Assembly: GCA_029532415.1 (NCBI GenBank)
Contig: JAQOTA010000058.1
Location: forward strand, 558,001 to 622,000
DNA: 64,000 nucleotides
Direction of reading: 5' to 3'
From: Marasmius tenuissimus
Lineage: Eukaryota > Basidiomycota > Agaricomycetes > Agaricales > Marasmiaceae
The stretch's first letter is position 1, and every line of letters starts with the position of its first letter. The notes under the pieces are model-generated. The model made no database searches. It worked only from the letters and a program-made list of their open reading frames with translations, and was not told where the DNA came from. Of the stretch, positions 1-12,541 are shown piece by piece. Both the position numbers and the translations under genes were made by a program.

Positions 1-1311
1 TGCTGGCGATGTGCAAAGACTCTTTCTGCAAGCCGTGTTGTCACGTGGCATACTCTCTGAAAATGTTGCTCGAGCCATTTGGCTACAATGTATCGAAGCA
101 GTGAAGAGTAATGTCGATTTTCTCTACTCGACCCCGGACGTGTTTTTCAATGGATAATTTCTCTCAGACGAAGACGCTTCAATCAATGTTCCATACACAA
201 ACACAGAGACCTCGTGGGACTCGTTTCTTGATAACGTGAACAAGACCCTCAACGATCTCGAACTGGAGTTCAAAGCCATTCAAGATGAGATCACTGGCAA
301 ACGCCTGCTCTCAATTGTAAGTTCTTTCCAATCGCACAATACCGCCTCACTATCTCACTCAAACTCTCACTCAGGTCAACCGAAAGGATGACGAGGCTGC
401 GCAGCTTGCTACTGAATTCACCGCAAACGAGATTGTTTACTTCAAAGCTATCGTCAGTCGCATTGTTCAGGCCCCTGTGTGTTTGAGCCAACGTTTCTTT
501 GCTTTTTTGTAGGTCGAGCAAATCATACTAGCTCGCAACGAATCGTTTTCTATGTCGTCGATGGCCGCTCTCGGAGAGGTCACTGCTCTGAAAGGCAAGA
601 TCAACATGACAAAGACTCAGGCGGAAAACGTCCTAGCGAGTTTCGTGGCGAAAGGCTGGCTTTTGAAGAGCAAGTAAGTTCAACTCGGACCTTCTCGTTT
701 CTTCTCGATTTATCCAAGGTTCTTTTTCGCAGGCGAGGAAGATATTCACTATCGCCCCGAACGTTGCTCGAACTGTATCCGTATATGAAAGCCTCTTACC
801 CTAACGAATTGATCGAGTGCACGATATGTCATGAAGTGAGTGTACGCAATCCCTGTTGCTCGACTCTTTAACATCTTTCCTATAGGTCATCACGAGGGGA
901 ATGGCGTGCCATACCCGCAACTGCTCCGTCAGAATGCATTTCCATTGCTTCAAGACTTTCCGCAACCGCAAAGGGGAATGCCCACAGTGCAAGGCGGAAT
1001 GGCCAAAGGAAGCCACTGACCGTCCTCTTGTACCCGTTGGTGAAGCTGCCGTACGGGATGGTGAAGACGGAAAGCGACGAGTTAGGGTCCGGGACAACAG
1101 TGATGGTGAAGACGAAGATATGGAGCCTTCGCAGACACAATCGCAGAGTCAAAGTGGCCCGAGTCAAACTCAGACTCAAAGGAAAAAGGGAAAGTCCAAA
1201 AAGATGGTGGTAGACGACGATGACGACGAGGAAGAGGAAGAGGACAACGATGAACCAAACGACGACGACCCTCAAACTACGCAGCGTAGGCGTCGCAGCT
1301 CCAGGCGCTGA
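1..1311 (+). CDS. NSE1: SMC5/6 complex subunit NSE1, 5'-truncated
   Basis: RING-like subunit of the SMC5/6 DNA-repair complex, which acts with Nse3/Nse4 in the nucleus. The window opens inside the N-terminal domain: the first full codon is at position 2 and reads AGDVQRLFLQAVLSRG, a hallmark of the NSE1 start, so only a few residues are missing. Six exons join cleanly in frame (introns begin near 108, 317, 451, 674 and 836). The C-terminal variant RING (NH-RING) is split by an intron: LIECTICHE on one side, then ITRGMACHTRNC, HFHCF and CPQC. A long acidic tail with Glu/Asp runs and Ser/Gln repeats follows, ending in a basic RRRRSSRR-like stretch. It is convergent with the next gene, with about 55 bases between stop codons. 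Identification is firm; exon edges are by eye. Confidence 0.9.
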
Positions 1312-1366
1312 GCAATTGCGGTCTTGTACGTTCCATGTATATATAGGTCTATCTATAATGTAACTA

Positions 1367-4300
1367 TTAAGCGTCGGTGTGCCCACCGCGAGTAATTACA
1401 GATACAGGAGAAACTCTAACTTCGTCCTGATTAGGAATTTCGCCTTTATCGTTGAATCCAAATAAGCCCTTCCCCCAGATCAAGCGACGTTTGCGGTCTT
1501 TCCGGCCCTCACCAAATTCTTCGTTCCATTTACGCAGCTCGGCAAGGGTTCCCAGCGCCTCTGATGATGAAGGTGTGATCTCCTTGAGTGCCTTGTCAAA
1601 GTTTCGCTTTGAGAGGACCCGCGAGTGCTGCTGAGAGGAGTCTTCCGCTTCCTCCGATGACTGTTCAGCATCCGCAAACGAGGCAGTAGCATCTGGCTCC
1701 TTCGCCTCAGTTTTACTGGACTCAACCTCTGTTTCCGTGGTTGATGTAGATGTCGCAGGCTCAGCAGAAGTGGTTGGTGCCCACGGGAGATGAACGTGCT
1801 CCTTCACCGCATCTAAAGCAGCGGATACACATAAATCTATGGGGGAAAAAGTCAGGAATAGTGTCGTTAGATAGTATGAACGATACTCCTCACGTTTCAG
1901 ATCCGACCCAGAGAAGCTCTCTGTTCGCTTCGCGAGAGCCTGAACATCCACATCTGGATCCAAAGTTTCATCTCGCAAGAGAATTTTGAGAATTTCTACG
2001 CAAGAAACATCAGACGGTCGTCCGACCAGCATTTGGTAACTACTCACCTGCACGCTCCTTCTCTCCAGGAAGATCAACCAACATTCTCCGTGGTAATCGC
2101 CGAAGAACAGCATCATCCAAGTCAAACGGTCGATTTGTCGCGCCAATGACAATGACATTGTCCTCTTTGCTAGACTTCAAACCGTCCATTTCTTGCATGA
2201 ATTCCGTTATGACACCTCGGTGAGCGATAGCGCTACCACTCTCCCGAGCGGACATCCTTGCACCAAACAGGGCGTCGATCTCGTCCAAAAATATGACGCA
2301 CGGAGACAGCCTTCTTGCAAGCGAGAATACCGCCCTTACGAGTTTCTCGCCCTCACCGACATACTGGGAACCGAGGGCGAGGATGTTAGAGCCGAAGATG
2401 TGAAAGGGTTATGAGTCGACTCACCATATCCATAACGTCGGATGGGGAAACGACCATCATGCGACAGCCTGCCTCCTTTGCTAGAGCCCTCACGACAAGA
2501 GTCTTTCCTGTTCCAGGAGGACCAAAGAGAAGGCATCCTGTCATGCTGTGTTCTTTGAGGATACCATGTTGGAAAGCCTTCGGGTGGAGTAAGGGTAAAG
2601 ACACAATAGATCGAACGGAGTCTATCGTGTGTTGAGGCAGATGAACTTGACCGAATGTGGTGGTGATCGATGCTGAACACGACTTCAGTATAGCTTCCCC
2701 ACCACAGAGAAAAAAGAAAACTGACCAGAGTCCACGATCGAGGGCAAAAGACGCTGCTCGTGATGCTCGAGGTCTGGATCATTCTTGACCGCCTCAATAA
2801 CTTCATCCCTTGCTCCCTTCGATGCCTCTTCGCCACCCTCAGCGTTCTCGGCGGACTGAGATGAGGGCAAAGCATCTTTCATCCAAGACCGACGGCTATC
2901 CAGGGTGCCGTTTACAGAGTCCCAAGCACGCTTGACGTCCTGCCACTCAACGAGGGTGCGATCCAATGTAGGCTTGCGTTCGCCGGCTGATGTTGCAACG
3001 ACACCTCCCAAAGCACGATCTGCAATCCGTCGGACTTTGTTCCAAGTCTCTATCCGGTTCCCCCAGTCCTCCCACATATCTGGACGCGCTGATTTGTCGG
3101 GTTTTGCAGTACCTTCTAGATTTGATTCGTTGTGACCCTGCTCCGAGGTTTCATCACGTTCGCTTGTTTCCTCAGGTTTGACTGACTGCGACAATAATGC
3201 ATCGGCAGCTTCTGGCTGAAGCATACCGCCAACAGCGCCGACTCCCATTCGCATCGTCAACTCGTTGATCTCTCTCCGCCGAGAAACTCGGGAATCATGT
3301 TCTTGTGACGAAGAACGAACGCGTGGTACCAGGGTGGAGGTCCTGAAGAGACTAGGCTGATTCTCGGCAGAATCAGATGAAGGCCGAGAGGACAACGATT
3401 GTGCCAACTGTGAAAACGGGTTGGCACTAGAGCCAACAACAATCACATCAGCCCGGGAGGAAAAATCCCCTTGTTCATCTAACGGGAACATGCGAGGAAA
3501 CTCGTGTTTGAGGATGTCCTCTCCCTTTTCCCATTTTTTGAGTCTGGATCTCAGCCGTTTTTCGCGCGCGCTATTCGCTGCAGGATTTTCGCCCCATGCG
3601 GGATTTTGTGCAGCTACAGGCGGAGTCATTCCAAATATGATAGCCATAGGATTCGGAACAGGCGACGATGAACGCGACATTGCACCTTTTCGTCGTTGCC
3701 GAATAGAGGATAGGAGATGCGGATACCACGTAGAGGAAGTCGACGCAAGGGTAGGGTAGTCACGAATGTAAATGAGACGAGGTGTTCCCGCCGACGTTGA
3801 TTGACTGCTATCCTTGGGTTTGATGTTGACGAGCGCATCAAAAAACACCTTGACTTTGCTGGCGGGCGCGGTTCGTTTTGAGGATGGGGCAACAACAGCT
3901 GGTCCTGCGCCGCCTCCGGGTGCCAAAAATGTCAGCATCATTTGCTGGGGAAGTATAGGCGGATATGAGGAGGGTAAATCCTCTTCTTCATCGTGTGCGG
4001 ATGCAGGTGGCTGTCGAGATTGGGAAGCGGTAGAGGGAACAGATGACGAGGATGAAAAATGCAATGGGTTACGCGGAAGTTGGAGAGATGTAGCAGCTGT
4101 ATGATTCCCGAAATGTCAGACAAAATGAGAGGCAAGTAATGAAATGGACTTCGCACCCGGACCAAAGTCCCCCCATTCCCCAGCAGCCAACTGGACAGCG
4201 TCCAGAACAAGAACTTCTGCACCAGTTCTTCTTGCCAGTTCTCTTACGGTTTCATCTATCACGTACTCCCCTCCCTCGATGGGGCAGTACAAACCGATAG

Positions 4301-4784
4301 ACGGCTCTGTGGGCGGCCCAAGTGGCGAAGCGAAGACCGCGTGGTTTTGGGTTTGAGGATGCAATGCTACATGCAAATTGTGCAAAGCCTCCTCTAAGAT
4401 ATCATCTGGAGGTAATGAGGTCGAATCAACAGGTTCATCCAATGTGGGTGCCCAGAGAACATCCAACTCTTCCGGAAGTTCAGGAATTTCGGGTTCTTTG
4501 GGTGTAATAGAGGTGAATGGTCGTGTACGTCGCGTTTTCGTTCGTTCAGGTTCTTCTGCTGGCGGTGAAGACGAGGAAGGTGAAGGAGATGACGGTGACG
4601 AGGACTCTGCTACAAGCTCGGCCGGAGATTCTGAAGGAGGTGGAACTTCAGAGGAGAGAAACCGTCTGGCATGGTGAGGTGATGGGCCAGGAGGTCTTGA
4701 ATGAAATGGATGAGCTGTTCTGGATGCCTTCAACAGTGACCGTGAAGTTGTCCTTCGAAATATTACTTGAGCTTGAGCCCGCAT
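1367..4784 (-). CDS. AAA ATPase with mitochondrial-type N-terminus (Msp1/ATAD1-like)
   Basis: A protein of roughly 1000 residues with one AAA module at the C-terminal third. Visible motifs are Walker A GPPGTGKT (near 2510), Walker [13 protein letters not shown] (near 2285), sensor [11 protein letters not shown] and arginine-finger region LRRLPRR. A helical AAA lid with FSGSDLKR follows. The N-terminus after the chosen Met is rich in Arg/Ser without acids ([19 protein letters not shown], then [10 protein letters not shown]), typical of a mitochondrial import signal. An in-frame Met 63 bases upstream (position 4847) is possible but precedes this signal. Between them lie about 600 residues of poorly conserved, partly low-complexity sequence. 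The AAA core resembles the Msp1/ATAD1/spastin (meiotic) clade. The long N-terminal part sets it apart from true Msp1, so the substrate is unknown. Several introns are inferred. Confidence 0.8.
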
Positions 4785-5046
4785 CCACGGCGTCACTGAA
4801 CAAGAAATTCCTCGCGTGGGAACTCTGAAAAAATTATCACAATGCAACGCGTCCGTTCCGAATCGCGGTCCTCAAGTTGCAGTGAACGGTCCAGATACCC
4901 AAGTAACCTTCAATACGATAGTCATTATGAATCCAATGATTATGGGAAGATATACAACGCTTCTAAAAGTTCAAGGATAGTATAATATGGAACAGAACGA
5001 GGGTCCTCTCGGATAATCAGTGTTGTCATCACCGGCGCCATTACGC

Positions 5047-6060
5047 TCACCGCGCCTTCTCCTGCCTGGCCTTCGCTCTTTCAGCCAGGTCGACCCCAAC
5101 GAGGATTTTGGACGCCTTCCACAGCTGCACTAAATTGATGACATTTTTCAATGCACAGATGGGAGCGCTGAGCAACGCAATAGCCTGCGCATACGTCAAT
5201 CCCTTTAACCAGGCTCCCACGAGCGGAAGTGGTGTAAGGTCAACTGGAAGAGGGGTTGTCGTCCATTTCACCAGGTACAATGCCACGAAGAAGAGTTCGT
5301 TTCCGGCACAAATAAGGAAGAGTGTTCGCTGTGGGAGGCGCCATTCAGTAGGATTTCTTGGGAGCGGTGTATGCGCAGCTCACTGAATCATTGTAATACA
5401 GCCAAAGGATTCGGCTAACATCACTAGTGACGAGTTTGTGGCTCCTGGAACCTGTTACAAGAGAGCTTGGAACACATGTTAAGCGCGAGGAACGATTAAT
5501 ATGATGGCACTGACGGACACACCTGTACATGTGCATATAATGACTGCTGAAGTCGAGGGCAATAAGAAATTGGAAGAAGATTGCATAAGTTGGGTAGGCA
5601 ATCGAGAGATAGCAAAGCAAGCAACTCGTAGTGCACCTGTAGGTAGATGGGCTAAGAACCATGTCTCCGCAAGAGAACTAGGACGGGAATACTCACCGGT
5701 CAGTCACCATGTCCAACACAGCTCCGAATTTCGAGGATTGACCCAGCGCACGCGCAGCAGGTCCGTCTACAGCATCCAAAAGACACGAAATAACGTAGGC
5801 CGCTGTACAGTATCTCGGATGATAGCTCATGAAATGCAGCGAAAGACCGGCCAGGATGATTCGCGTATAGCCTGGAGAGCAAAGAACTGTGTCAAAGAAT
5901 AGCTAAAGGGCAACAGAGAAACGAGCATACCAATGAGATTGGGCACGAAGAGAAAGACATTTTCCGAGTAAGACTGAGCGGTGGCAAGATCGACAGCAAT
6001 TTTGGCGGGGACGACGCTGATGGACGAGCGTTTCCGCTTGGAAGAATTGGTCGTTGCCAT
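5047..6060 (-). CDS. PIS1: CDP-diacylglycerol-inositol 3-phosphatidyltransferase
   Basis: Makes phosphatidylinositol from CDP-diacylglycerol and myo-inositol in the ER membrane. The CDP-alcohol phosphotransferase signature is readable on the minus strand near 5700-5800: DAVDGPAARALGQSSKFG followed by VLDMVTDR, with the expected Asp/Gly spacing. The N-terminus is short and basic (MATTNSSKRKRSS), then comes the first membrane helix (ENVFLFVPNLIG). Downstream exons give LYYNDS, then RTLFLICAGNELFFVALYL and further hydrophobic helices, ending in a charged tail KARQEKAR. The intron before RTLF is about 52 nt and restores the family alignment. The start Met sits at the beginning of a family-length protein. 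The gene is divergent from asparagine synthetase, about 300 bases away. Confident. Confidence 0.92.
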
Positions 6061-6225
6061 TGGTGAGGGGGGTTTAAGGAAAACTTGAGGACCAAGTTGC
6101 AGGTAGTGTAACAACCCTAGCTAAGGGCTGTACTGATGTGTCCGCCCAACGTTTTGCTCGGGACCTCTGACAAATCCGCGTCACGTCAGCCCAGAATTCT
6201 TTCCTTATCTTATCAGCGAGTGATC

Positions 6226-6231
6226 GAGTCA
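6226..6231 (-). promoter_or_regulatory. Gcn4/Cpc1-type site upstream of asparagine synthetase
   Basis: The plus strand reads GAGTCA, the reverse of the TGACTC core bound by Gcn4/CPC1 bZIP factors in fungal general amino-acid control. It lies about 130 bases before the asparagine synthetase ATG. A six-base match can occur by chance. The support is the position and the known control of this gene class in yeast. Confidence 0.35.
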
Positions 6232-6256
6232 GAGCAACACCACCATGATGGACAAC

Positions 6257-6264
6257 TATAAAAA
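6257..6264 (+). promoter_or_regulatory. TATA-like box of asparagine synthetase
   Basis: TATAAAAA about 95 bases upstream of the start codon, in the divergent PIS1/asparagine synthetase promoter. Its position is usual for a fungal TATA element. No transcript start can be read from sequence alone. Confidence 0.4.
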
Positions 6265-6357
6265 CAAATCCTGGGATAATCCTTGGGTCAATACGGCCCC
6301 TTATACTTCCCTTTCTACTGCCAACACGTCCACACCTACGTGTCACTCTTCGCGAAA

Positions 6358-8701
6358 ATGTGCGGAATCTTTGCTGTTCATGGAGTAGACAACCCATCGA
6401 CATATCGTACTCGTGCAATCGCCTGTTCAAAGAAACTTCGACACCGTGGTCCTGACTGGTCCGGGTGTTTTGTCGGGAAAAACTCTGTGCTCGTACATGA
6501 ACGTTTGGCTATCGTCGGTGTTGGTGAGTAGCATATCATTAGGAATTCAAACGAATATAAGCACTAATTGTCCCATATAGATACTGGAGCACAACCTCTC
6601 ATCAGCCAGGATGGAAAAGTTATTCTCGCAGTCAACGGTGAAATATACAACCACCTTGCTCTTCGGTCAGAGTTTGGCCCAGAGGTAAAGTTCAAAACTC
6701 ACTCGGACTGTGAAGTGATCATCCCTCTGGTGGGTAATCGAACATGCTTTCCCTTAAAAATATCTCCTGAATCCACCTTTTTTCAAGTACGGAAAATACG
6801 GCAAGGAACTCTGTAAACAACTTGACGGAATGTTCTCGTTCGTACTGCTGGACGAAACGGTCGAGCCACCCAGAATAATTGCGGCACGAGACCCCATAGG
6901 TATCACTACGCTTTACCAGGGCTGGAGTTCCAAGAAGCCGGGAGCCGTGTTTTTTGCATCAGAACTCAAGGCTATCGTTGATGAATGCGACTCCATCATC
7001 TCTTTCCCGCCCGGTCATGTATACGACAGCCGAGACAACTCTACCGTCAGATACTTCCAGCCCTCATGGTGGAACGGCGACCTCGAAGGCCCGGAGGCCA
7101 CTATACCCGATAGGCCCGCCGATCTCGAACTCATTCGAACAACTCTCGAAGCCTCAGTTCGCAAGCGATTGATGTCGGAAGTTCCTTATGGTGTTCTTCT
7201 CAGCGGAGGTCTCGATAGCAGTCTGATAGCATCAATCGCCGCAAGGGAGACAGATAAAGTCGCCAGAGCCCAGATGGAACTACGCGCGAGAAAACTCCAG
7301 GAATCTGTCAGTGGCCCGACCACCCCTGTTCTTGCTTCCGAAGAAAGTGTGTCCCACGGTTATATTGCTGGTCCCATCACTCAAGTATTCCTTTTTTCCC
7401 GACAGCAACAATCGCCGCGTGGCCCCAACTTCACTCATTTTCGATTGGCCTTGCCAACTCTCCCGACCTGCTGGCAGCCAGGAAAGCAGCTCATTTCCTG
7501 GGTACTGTCCACCATGAATATGTCTTCACTGTCCAGGAGGGTCTCGACGCGATTCCGGAAGTGATATATCACCTGGAGACCTTCGACGTGACTACTGTCC
7601 GTGCCAGTACACCGATGTACCTCCTCAGTCGCAAGATTAAAGCCATGGGTGTGAAGATGGTCCTCAGTGGTGAAGGTAGTGACGAAATCCTCGGAGGTTA
7701 GTTGCCTTGTAGGTACCCGTCGACACGATCTTACTGACGGACTTGTAGGTTACTTATACTTCCATGCTGCCCCCAATCCCACCTCTTTCCATCAAGAGTG
7801 CGTCAGGCGTGTCAAAAACCTGCACACAGCAGACTGTCTGAGGGCGAACAAGTTGGGTGCTCTCCACTTCGTTTGACCGCGCAGATGGACTGACATCATC
7901 CGAGGTCGACCATGGCTTGGGGACTTGAGGCCCGCGTACCTTTCCTAGACAAACAATTCCTTGAAGTTACTATGAACGTGAATCCCAAAGAGAAAATGTT
8001 CTCAAAAGGAGCAAGTCAAGAAACCGACAAAGATGGCCGCCCCAAGATGGAAAAGGTTTTCTTGTATATGCCATTGTCCTCGAGACATGCGGTTTCTGAC
8101 TGTTTTACAGTACATCCTCCGGAAAGCTTTCGACTGCGCGCCTGATGGCAAGGTGGGCTTGCGTCCAATACCTGCAAGTGAATTCTCACTCACACTCACC
8201 TTTAGCCTTACCTTCCGCGGTCCATCCTTTGGAGACAAAAGGAACAGTTCTCCGATGGTGTCGGCTACTCTTGGATCGATGGGTGCGTAGACTCATGGTA
8301 GCTGTTCCATCACATTCCTCACATCTCCCTTCCAGTATGAAAGACCAAGCAGCTTCCGCTGTATCGAATGAAGCGTTCGAGAAACGGGCTGAGAGGTGGC
8401 CGGAGAGCACTCCTGACACCAAAGAGGCTTACTACATCCGAGAGATCTTTGAATGTACGTGCAACGCCGTTTCCTCTCGTCACAATCCCGTTGACATGCT
8501 CGTCTTCGCCAGCTCTTTTCCCGAGCGATGCCGCCGCGAAGACTGCCATTCGGTAAGTGTTAATCTCTTGACATGATCTTTGGGGACTTGAGGACTCACA
8601 ACCCCTTCACTCTACTCAGCTGGGTCCCGCGAGGAGACTGGGGATGCGCTTCAGACCCATCAGGAAGGAGTGTTAGCATACATAACGCCGCATACGATTG
8701 A
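6358..8701 (+). CDS. ASN1: Asparagine synthetase (glutamine-hydrolysing)
   Basis: Converts aspartate, glutamine and ATP to asparagine in the cytosol. The protein starts MCGIF, exposing the Cys2 nucleophile of the class II glutaminase domain, followed by KLRHRGPDW and AVNGEIYNH. The synthetase domain carries the PP-loop [10 protein letters not shown] (near 7195) and [14 protein letters not shown] (near 7660-7750). Later exons read [39 protein letters not shown] and [17 protein letters not shown]. The open frame appears broken near 7350, but a 57-nt intron restores [13 protein letters not shown], so the gene looks intact. There are about nine introns, all GT-AG. The length fits fungal Asn1/Asn2. 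The promoter has a TATA-like box and a possible Gcn4 site. Confidence 0.95.
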
Positions 8702-9200
8702 AGAATTCAGCAGAAAATGATGATACAAAGGCTGTAATCTAAACTGAAGTAGATAGAGGCGGAAACGCAAACTAAGGAACGTTCAACAAAACATCATCAT
8801 AAGACACTCGAGAGGGAGAGGGAGGGTATTGGACTAGAAACAGGAACTAGAACGTAAAAACCGTCGACAAAAGGAGTGTTAGGGTATGAACTACTTACGG
8901 GTGGTACTTGATAATGAATGGGCGAGCACATTTGCAAGAGCATTATAATATTTGTCGTAAAGTGAGAGAATGTGGGGAAAGCTGCAACAGATTTGCATAA
9001 AGAATAACAATTGCACAGAAAAGCAGGGGAGCGGATGGCATCCAAGTAGAGGAGAGACATGAAGATAGAACGGAAGGGAGGGGGGTAATAAGCTAAGTTG
9101 ATAGCGTAAGTAAAGGGATATCAGAAGAAAGGCGTCAGGAGTCGGGATCAAAGTTCAAGAATTTCTTCTACGACTTTTCGCCTATCTTCAGAGCAGAAGA
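8702..9200. other. Intergenic, convergent 3' regions
   Basis: This stretch lies between the stop codons of asparagine synthetase and the RhoGEF gene. It is A/G-rich on the plus strand with no convincing coding frame or RNA gene. Most likely it holds the two 3' untranslated regions. Confidence 0.6.
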
Positions 9201-12200
9201 TTAATCATTAGCAAGCGCTTGCATCTGTCGGTAGAGACCTACCCCAGAGTCTTCAGAGGGGGCAGGTGAAGCGACAGTCTTCATAGCGGCAGGTCGGGAT
9301 GTACCAGTAGCACCACTGGTTTGTGAGGTATTCCGGGAGCGTTGTTTGCTCGGTATCGGGGAGGCTGCAGCACCTGCTCGTGTACTTGTATTGCTGTTCC
9401 ACCCTGGCCTTGTCACTGTAGCCTTTGTATCATCGTTGTTTAAAGGACGCAATCGCGAAGATGGCGTAGCAGCTGCACGACGACTTGCAGGTCGCGGAGA
9501 GTGATCTGGAGAGACCACGAGTCTTGTCCCAAACTTGGCGTTCGCAGACGACTCCCTAGCATACGATGGACCGGCTCCTCCTCCACGTCGAACAGGGGCT
9601 CGCGGTTTGATCATTGGCTTTTGAACGGTAACCTTATCAGCTCCCCAATAGGAAAAGCTCATTTTACTCTTCCTGTCGGAGTCGTCCGACTCAACGCCAC
9701 CGTCGTCATCCTCATCATCGTCGGGAAGCGGGACAATCTTCGGCTGGTTCTTGCCTACTTGGGCGCGAGAACGGGCAACGCTAACGCACGTGAAACCAAT
9801 AAGCGAACAGGTAAAATGATGGTGTAGATCAGGTACCACTCACTCTTCCATGGACACAACTCCCTCTCGAGGTTGTGTCATATCGCCGATAGCCCAAGTT
9901 TCAATCTTTGCAGAGAAATGTCATTTGAGGAATACAACGGCCAATAGCATGTGTCACTTACCTTTATAAACTTGTAAAGGTTCCGAGGCTTGGTGTGTGA
10001 ATTGCGGCGACCTGTAGTGGCGTACTTGGCGCGTCCTTGCAGTTCTGGTAAAGAATTTGTCCTCGAGTTGGTGGCTGACACTAGCGGCAGAGATGTCGTC
10101 CCTGTCTTTTGGCAAAGCAGAATGACGTCGTTGAAGACTACCAACCACAAGTCCTTCTTGCCCGTGGACAGAACATCACTAAGCCGCTTGAATGAAGACT
10201 TCCCTCGAACTCCCTTGGGGTTCATCGCCGGAGGTGGAGACGCAGACTTCAGAGGAGACAGTGAGCTGCCCGTACTCGGAGCACATTGCCGTTCCTCAAG
10301 CAACACACGTGAGGGTTTGGGTAGAGCGACTTGTCGAACCTTGTCAAGGCCTTCTATACGCGCAAAGACATCCCGCGTCTTGTCTCGTTCCTCCTTCTGA
10401 ATCTTCTCGTCCTCGATGCTACGAACGATCGACTCCACCTCAGCTACCATCTGCAGGGTACTCTCGTATTCGTAGGTGCTGGGATCAGTGTGGAAGAGAA
10501 GGTTCTGGAACAGGAGGGGGTACTTGAGTAAACGTTGGAAGGGTTTCGACAGCGTGATTGCTAGACCGGTCTCGCCCTTCTCGCCAGCGTTCTCCTCGAG
10601 TTTCTGGAGAATCTTGCAAACCTTCTGCCATTCCGCCATATCTTGATTCTTGGGCTTCTTCGTCGAGACATTTGACAAGGCAGCGTCCACTTGTGCCAGG
10701 GCACGTTCTAAATGTAGAACGTATTTCGCGTACCCTGAAAATATGTCGGACTGTGGGCAAAATTGTCAGGCCGGATAGCGTCCGAATCTACTGAATACAC
10801 TTACGTTGGCTACGAACACGTCCGCCAATGATCGTACCAGTGGGTACTGCTCATCGTATCTCTTCTTCAGCGCTTCTGACAGCCTTTTGTGTCCATCCAA
10901 CACTCCGCTATCAATAACCTCCAAGCATATCCGAAGGTCTTCAGGAAGTTGATGAGGAGCCACAGTATCACCTAGAACATTCCCACTCCGACCGCTCTCG
11001 CTCTTCTTCAACTTGCGCAGCATCCCCTTTGACTGCGGTTCCCCCTTGCGGTCAGCAATGGTAGACTGGCCTTGGCTATAATTACGCTCTCGCTTCTGGT
11101 CACGTTCTGCGACCGTTGACTGCCGTCCGAGGGATTGAGTGGAGGAGTTGAACTGATTGGCTCTGGGTGGCGGAGGTAACGAATGATGTGACCGAGAGGG
11201 GAAGGGTACTGTCGGGTTCCCAGAAGGCTTGGTCCCATTCCGCGTAACGTTAGAACGGTAAGGAGACCGAGGATGATTATGTTTCGAGGCTGCGCTTGTA
11301 TTTCCCGGTCGTCGCGACGAATAACTCTTTCCTAATTGGTCGTCGTCATCTTCGTCCGAATCCATGGAATCCGCATCGCCCGATGCATCTTTGTGACGTG
11401 AAGGTATTGAAGGAGTTGGCGACATGAATCGTGCTGCTATCGGGGGCAGCTGATCCGCAGATTCAGAGCCTGCTGGAGATTCTGAGCGGTAGTAGTCATA
11501 GTCGAGGTTGGGTGTCGATGACAACGGGGAAACGGAGGCAGTCGATGAATATGGGTGTAAGAGGGGATCAGTGAACGTTTCCTTCATCTTTGCGAGCTCA
11601 TTCACGTATCTGAGCGTCGAGGAAAAAACAATCAAAACGTGTTCAGAGCTGTCGAAAGTGATTGCTACGCACCTCTCCTCGCTACTTATGATCTCAAACA
11701 GCACTTCCTGTCGAGTTCGCTCCCGTGAACCCAGGTTGGACACAAGGTCTTCCTCCGTAACTTCGCTCCAGGATGTTGCTGAGAGAATCCGGCTGCCGCT
11801 GGTCGTGTTGGACATTTGGGAGTATGGCGTACCAGACCGTAACGACTGAGCTGATGCAGCGTCTTGTCGGTGTGAATAGGGTGAAGCTGTGCGCATTGAG
11901 GGTGCCTTCTGACCCGAGCCCTTGCTCGTAGAACCTAGGTCGGTTTTTGAGGAAGATGCACCTGTAGAAGATGTAGATCCACGAGGCTCCTTGCCATGCG
12001 TGGCCTGGAAACGCGACACTGTCGTTTTCAGTGGGGGAGAGCTTGGGGAAAAGGAAGAATTGCCAGGCGAATCAGGCATGTCCCGATCGACGATTGTCTG
12101 TGTCGGAGAGGGAGATATGAATGCGACCTTTTTCTGGACGTCATTGGAGGTGGCGTTTGGAGAAGTTGTACCGTTTGCACCCTTTCTCGAGCTGCGACCG

Positions 12201-12541
12201 GTTGAATCAGGATCCTGACGAGGCGACGTAGCGCGAATGGGGAGCTCTGTAAGTGAGTCATCGGGTACTGGGGTCGAGGACTTTGACGGAGGCGTAGGAG
12301 TTGAGGACGACGATGAGGAGGAGTGCTGAATGCCAGGGATTGAGGCTGAGAGAGACTCTGTAGGCTCAATTGGCGGTAAGGGACGTTCATTCGGAATAAG
12401 ATCTGGCAAAGGCTTGAGGGAGGAACCGTCTGTCGGAGGCCATGTCCTGAGCGGTGGAAACTTTTCCTTGGAGAGAGGGGACTCTTTTTCCTTGTCCTTT
12501 GTGCTGCCGCCGAGATGAAGTCGAGAGAAAAAGGCCTTCAT
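9201..12541 (-). CDS. Rho guanine-nucleotide exchange factor (DH-PH)
   Basis: Predicted activator of a Rho/Cdc42-type GTPase. An N-terminal Ser/Thr/Pro-rich region of about 270 residues precedes the first DH helix (RTRQEVLFEIISSEERYVNE, joined over an intron near 11660). About 200 residues of low-complexity Ser/Pro/Arg sequence interrupt the DH domain before it resumes with PEDLRICLEVIDSG. The conserved core follows: GLAITLSKPFQRLLKYPLLF (near 10530) and TLQMVAEVESIVRSIEDEK. A PH-type strand DLWLVVFNDVILLCQK appears near 10130, also with an insert, then RNLYKFIKIETWAIGDM. The C-terminal tail is basic and Ser-rich. It shares a 140-base divergent promoter with the methyltransferase gene. It could belong to several fungal RhoGEF subfamilies; the GTPase partner cannot be read. 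Confidence 0.85.

Noticed and set aside
880..1386. 168-codon minus-strand frame
   Set aside because: Antisense to the NSE1 RING exon and acidic tail; codon shadow of the real gene.
7340..7420. Apparent disruption of asparagine synthetase
   Set aside because: A 57-nt GT-AG intron restores the frame and the conserved WPQLHSF segment.
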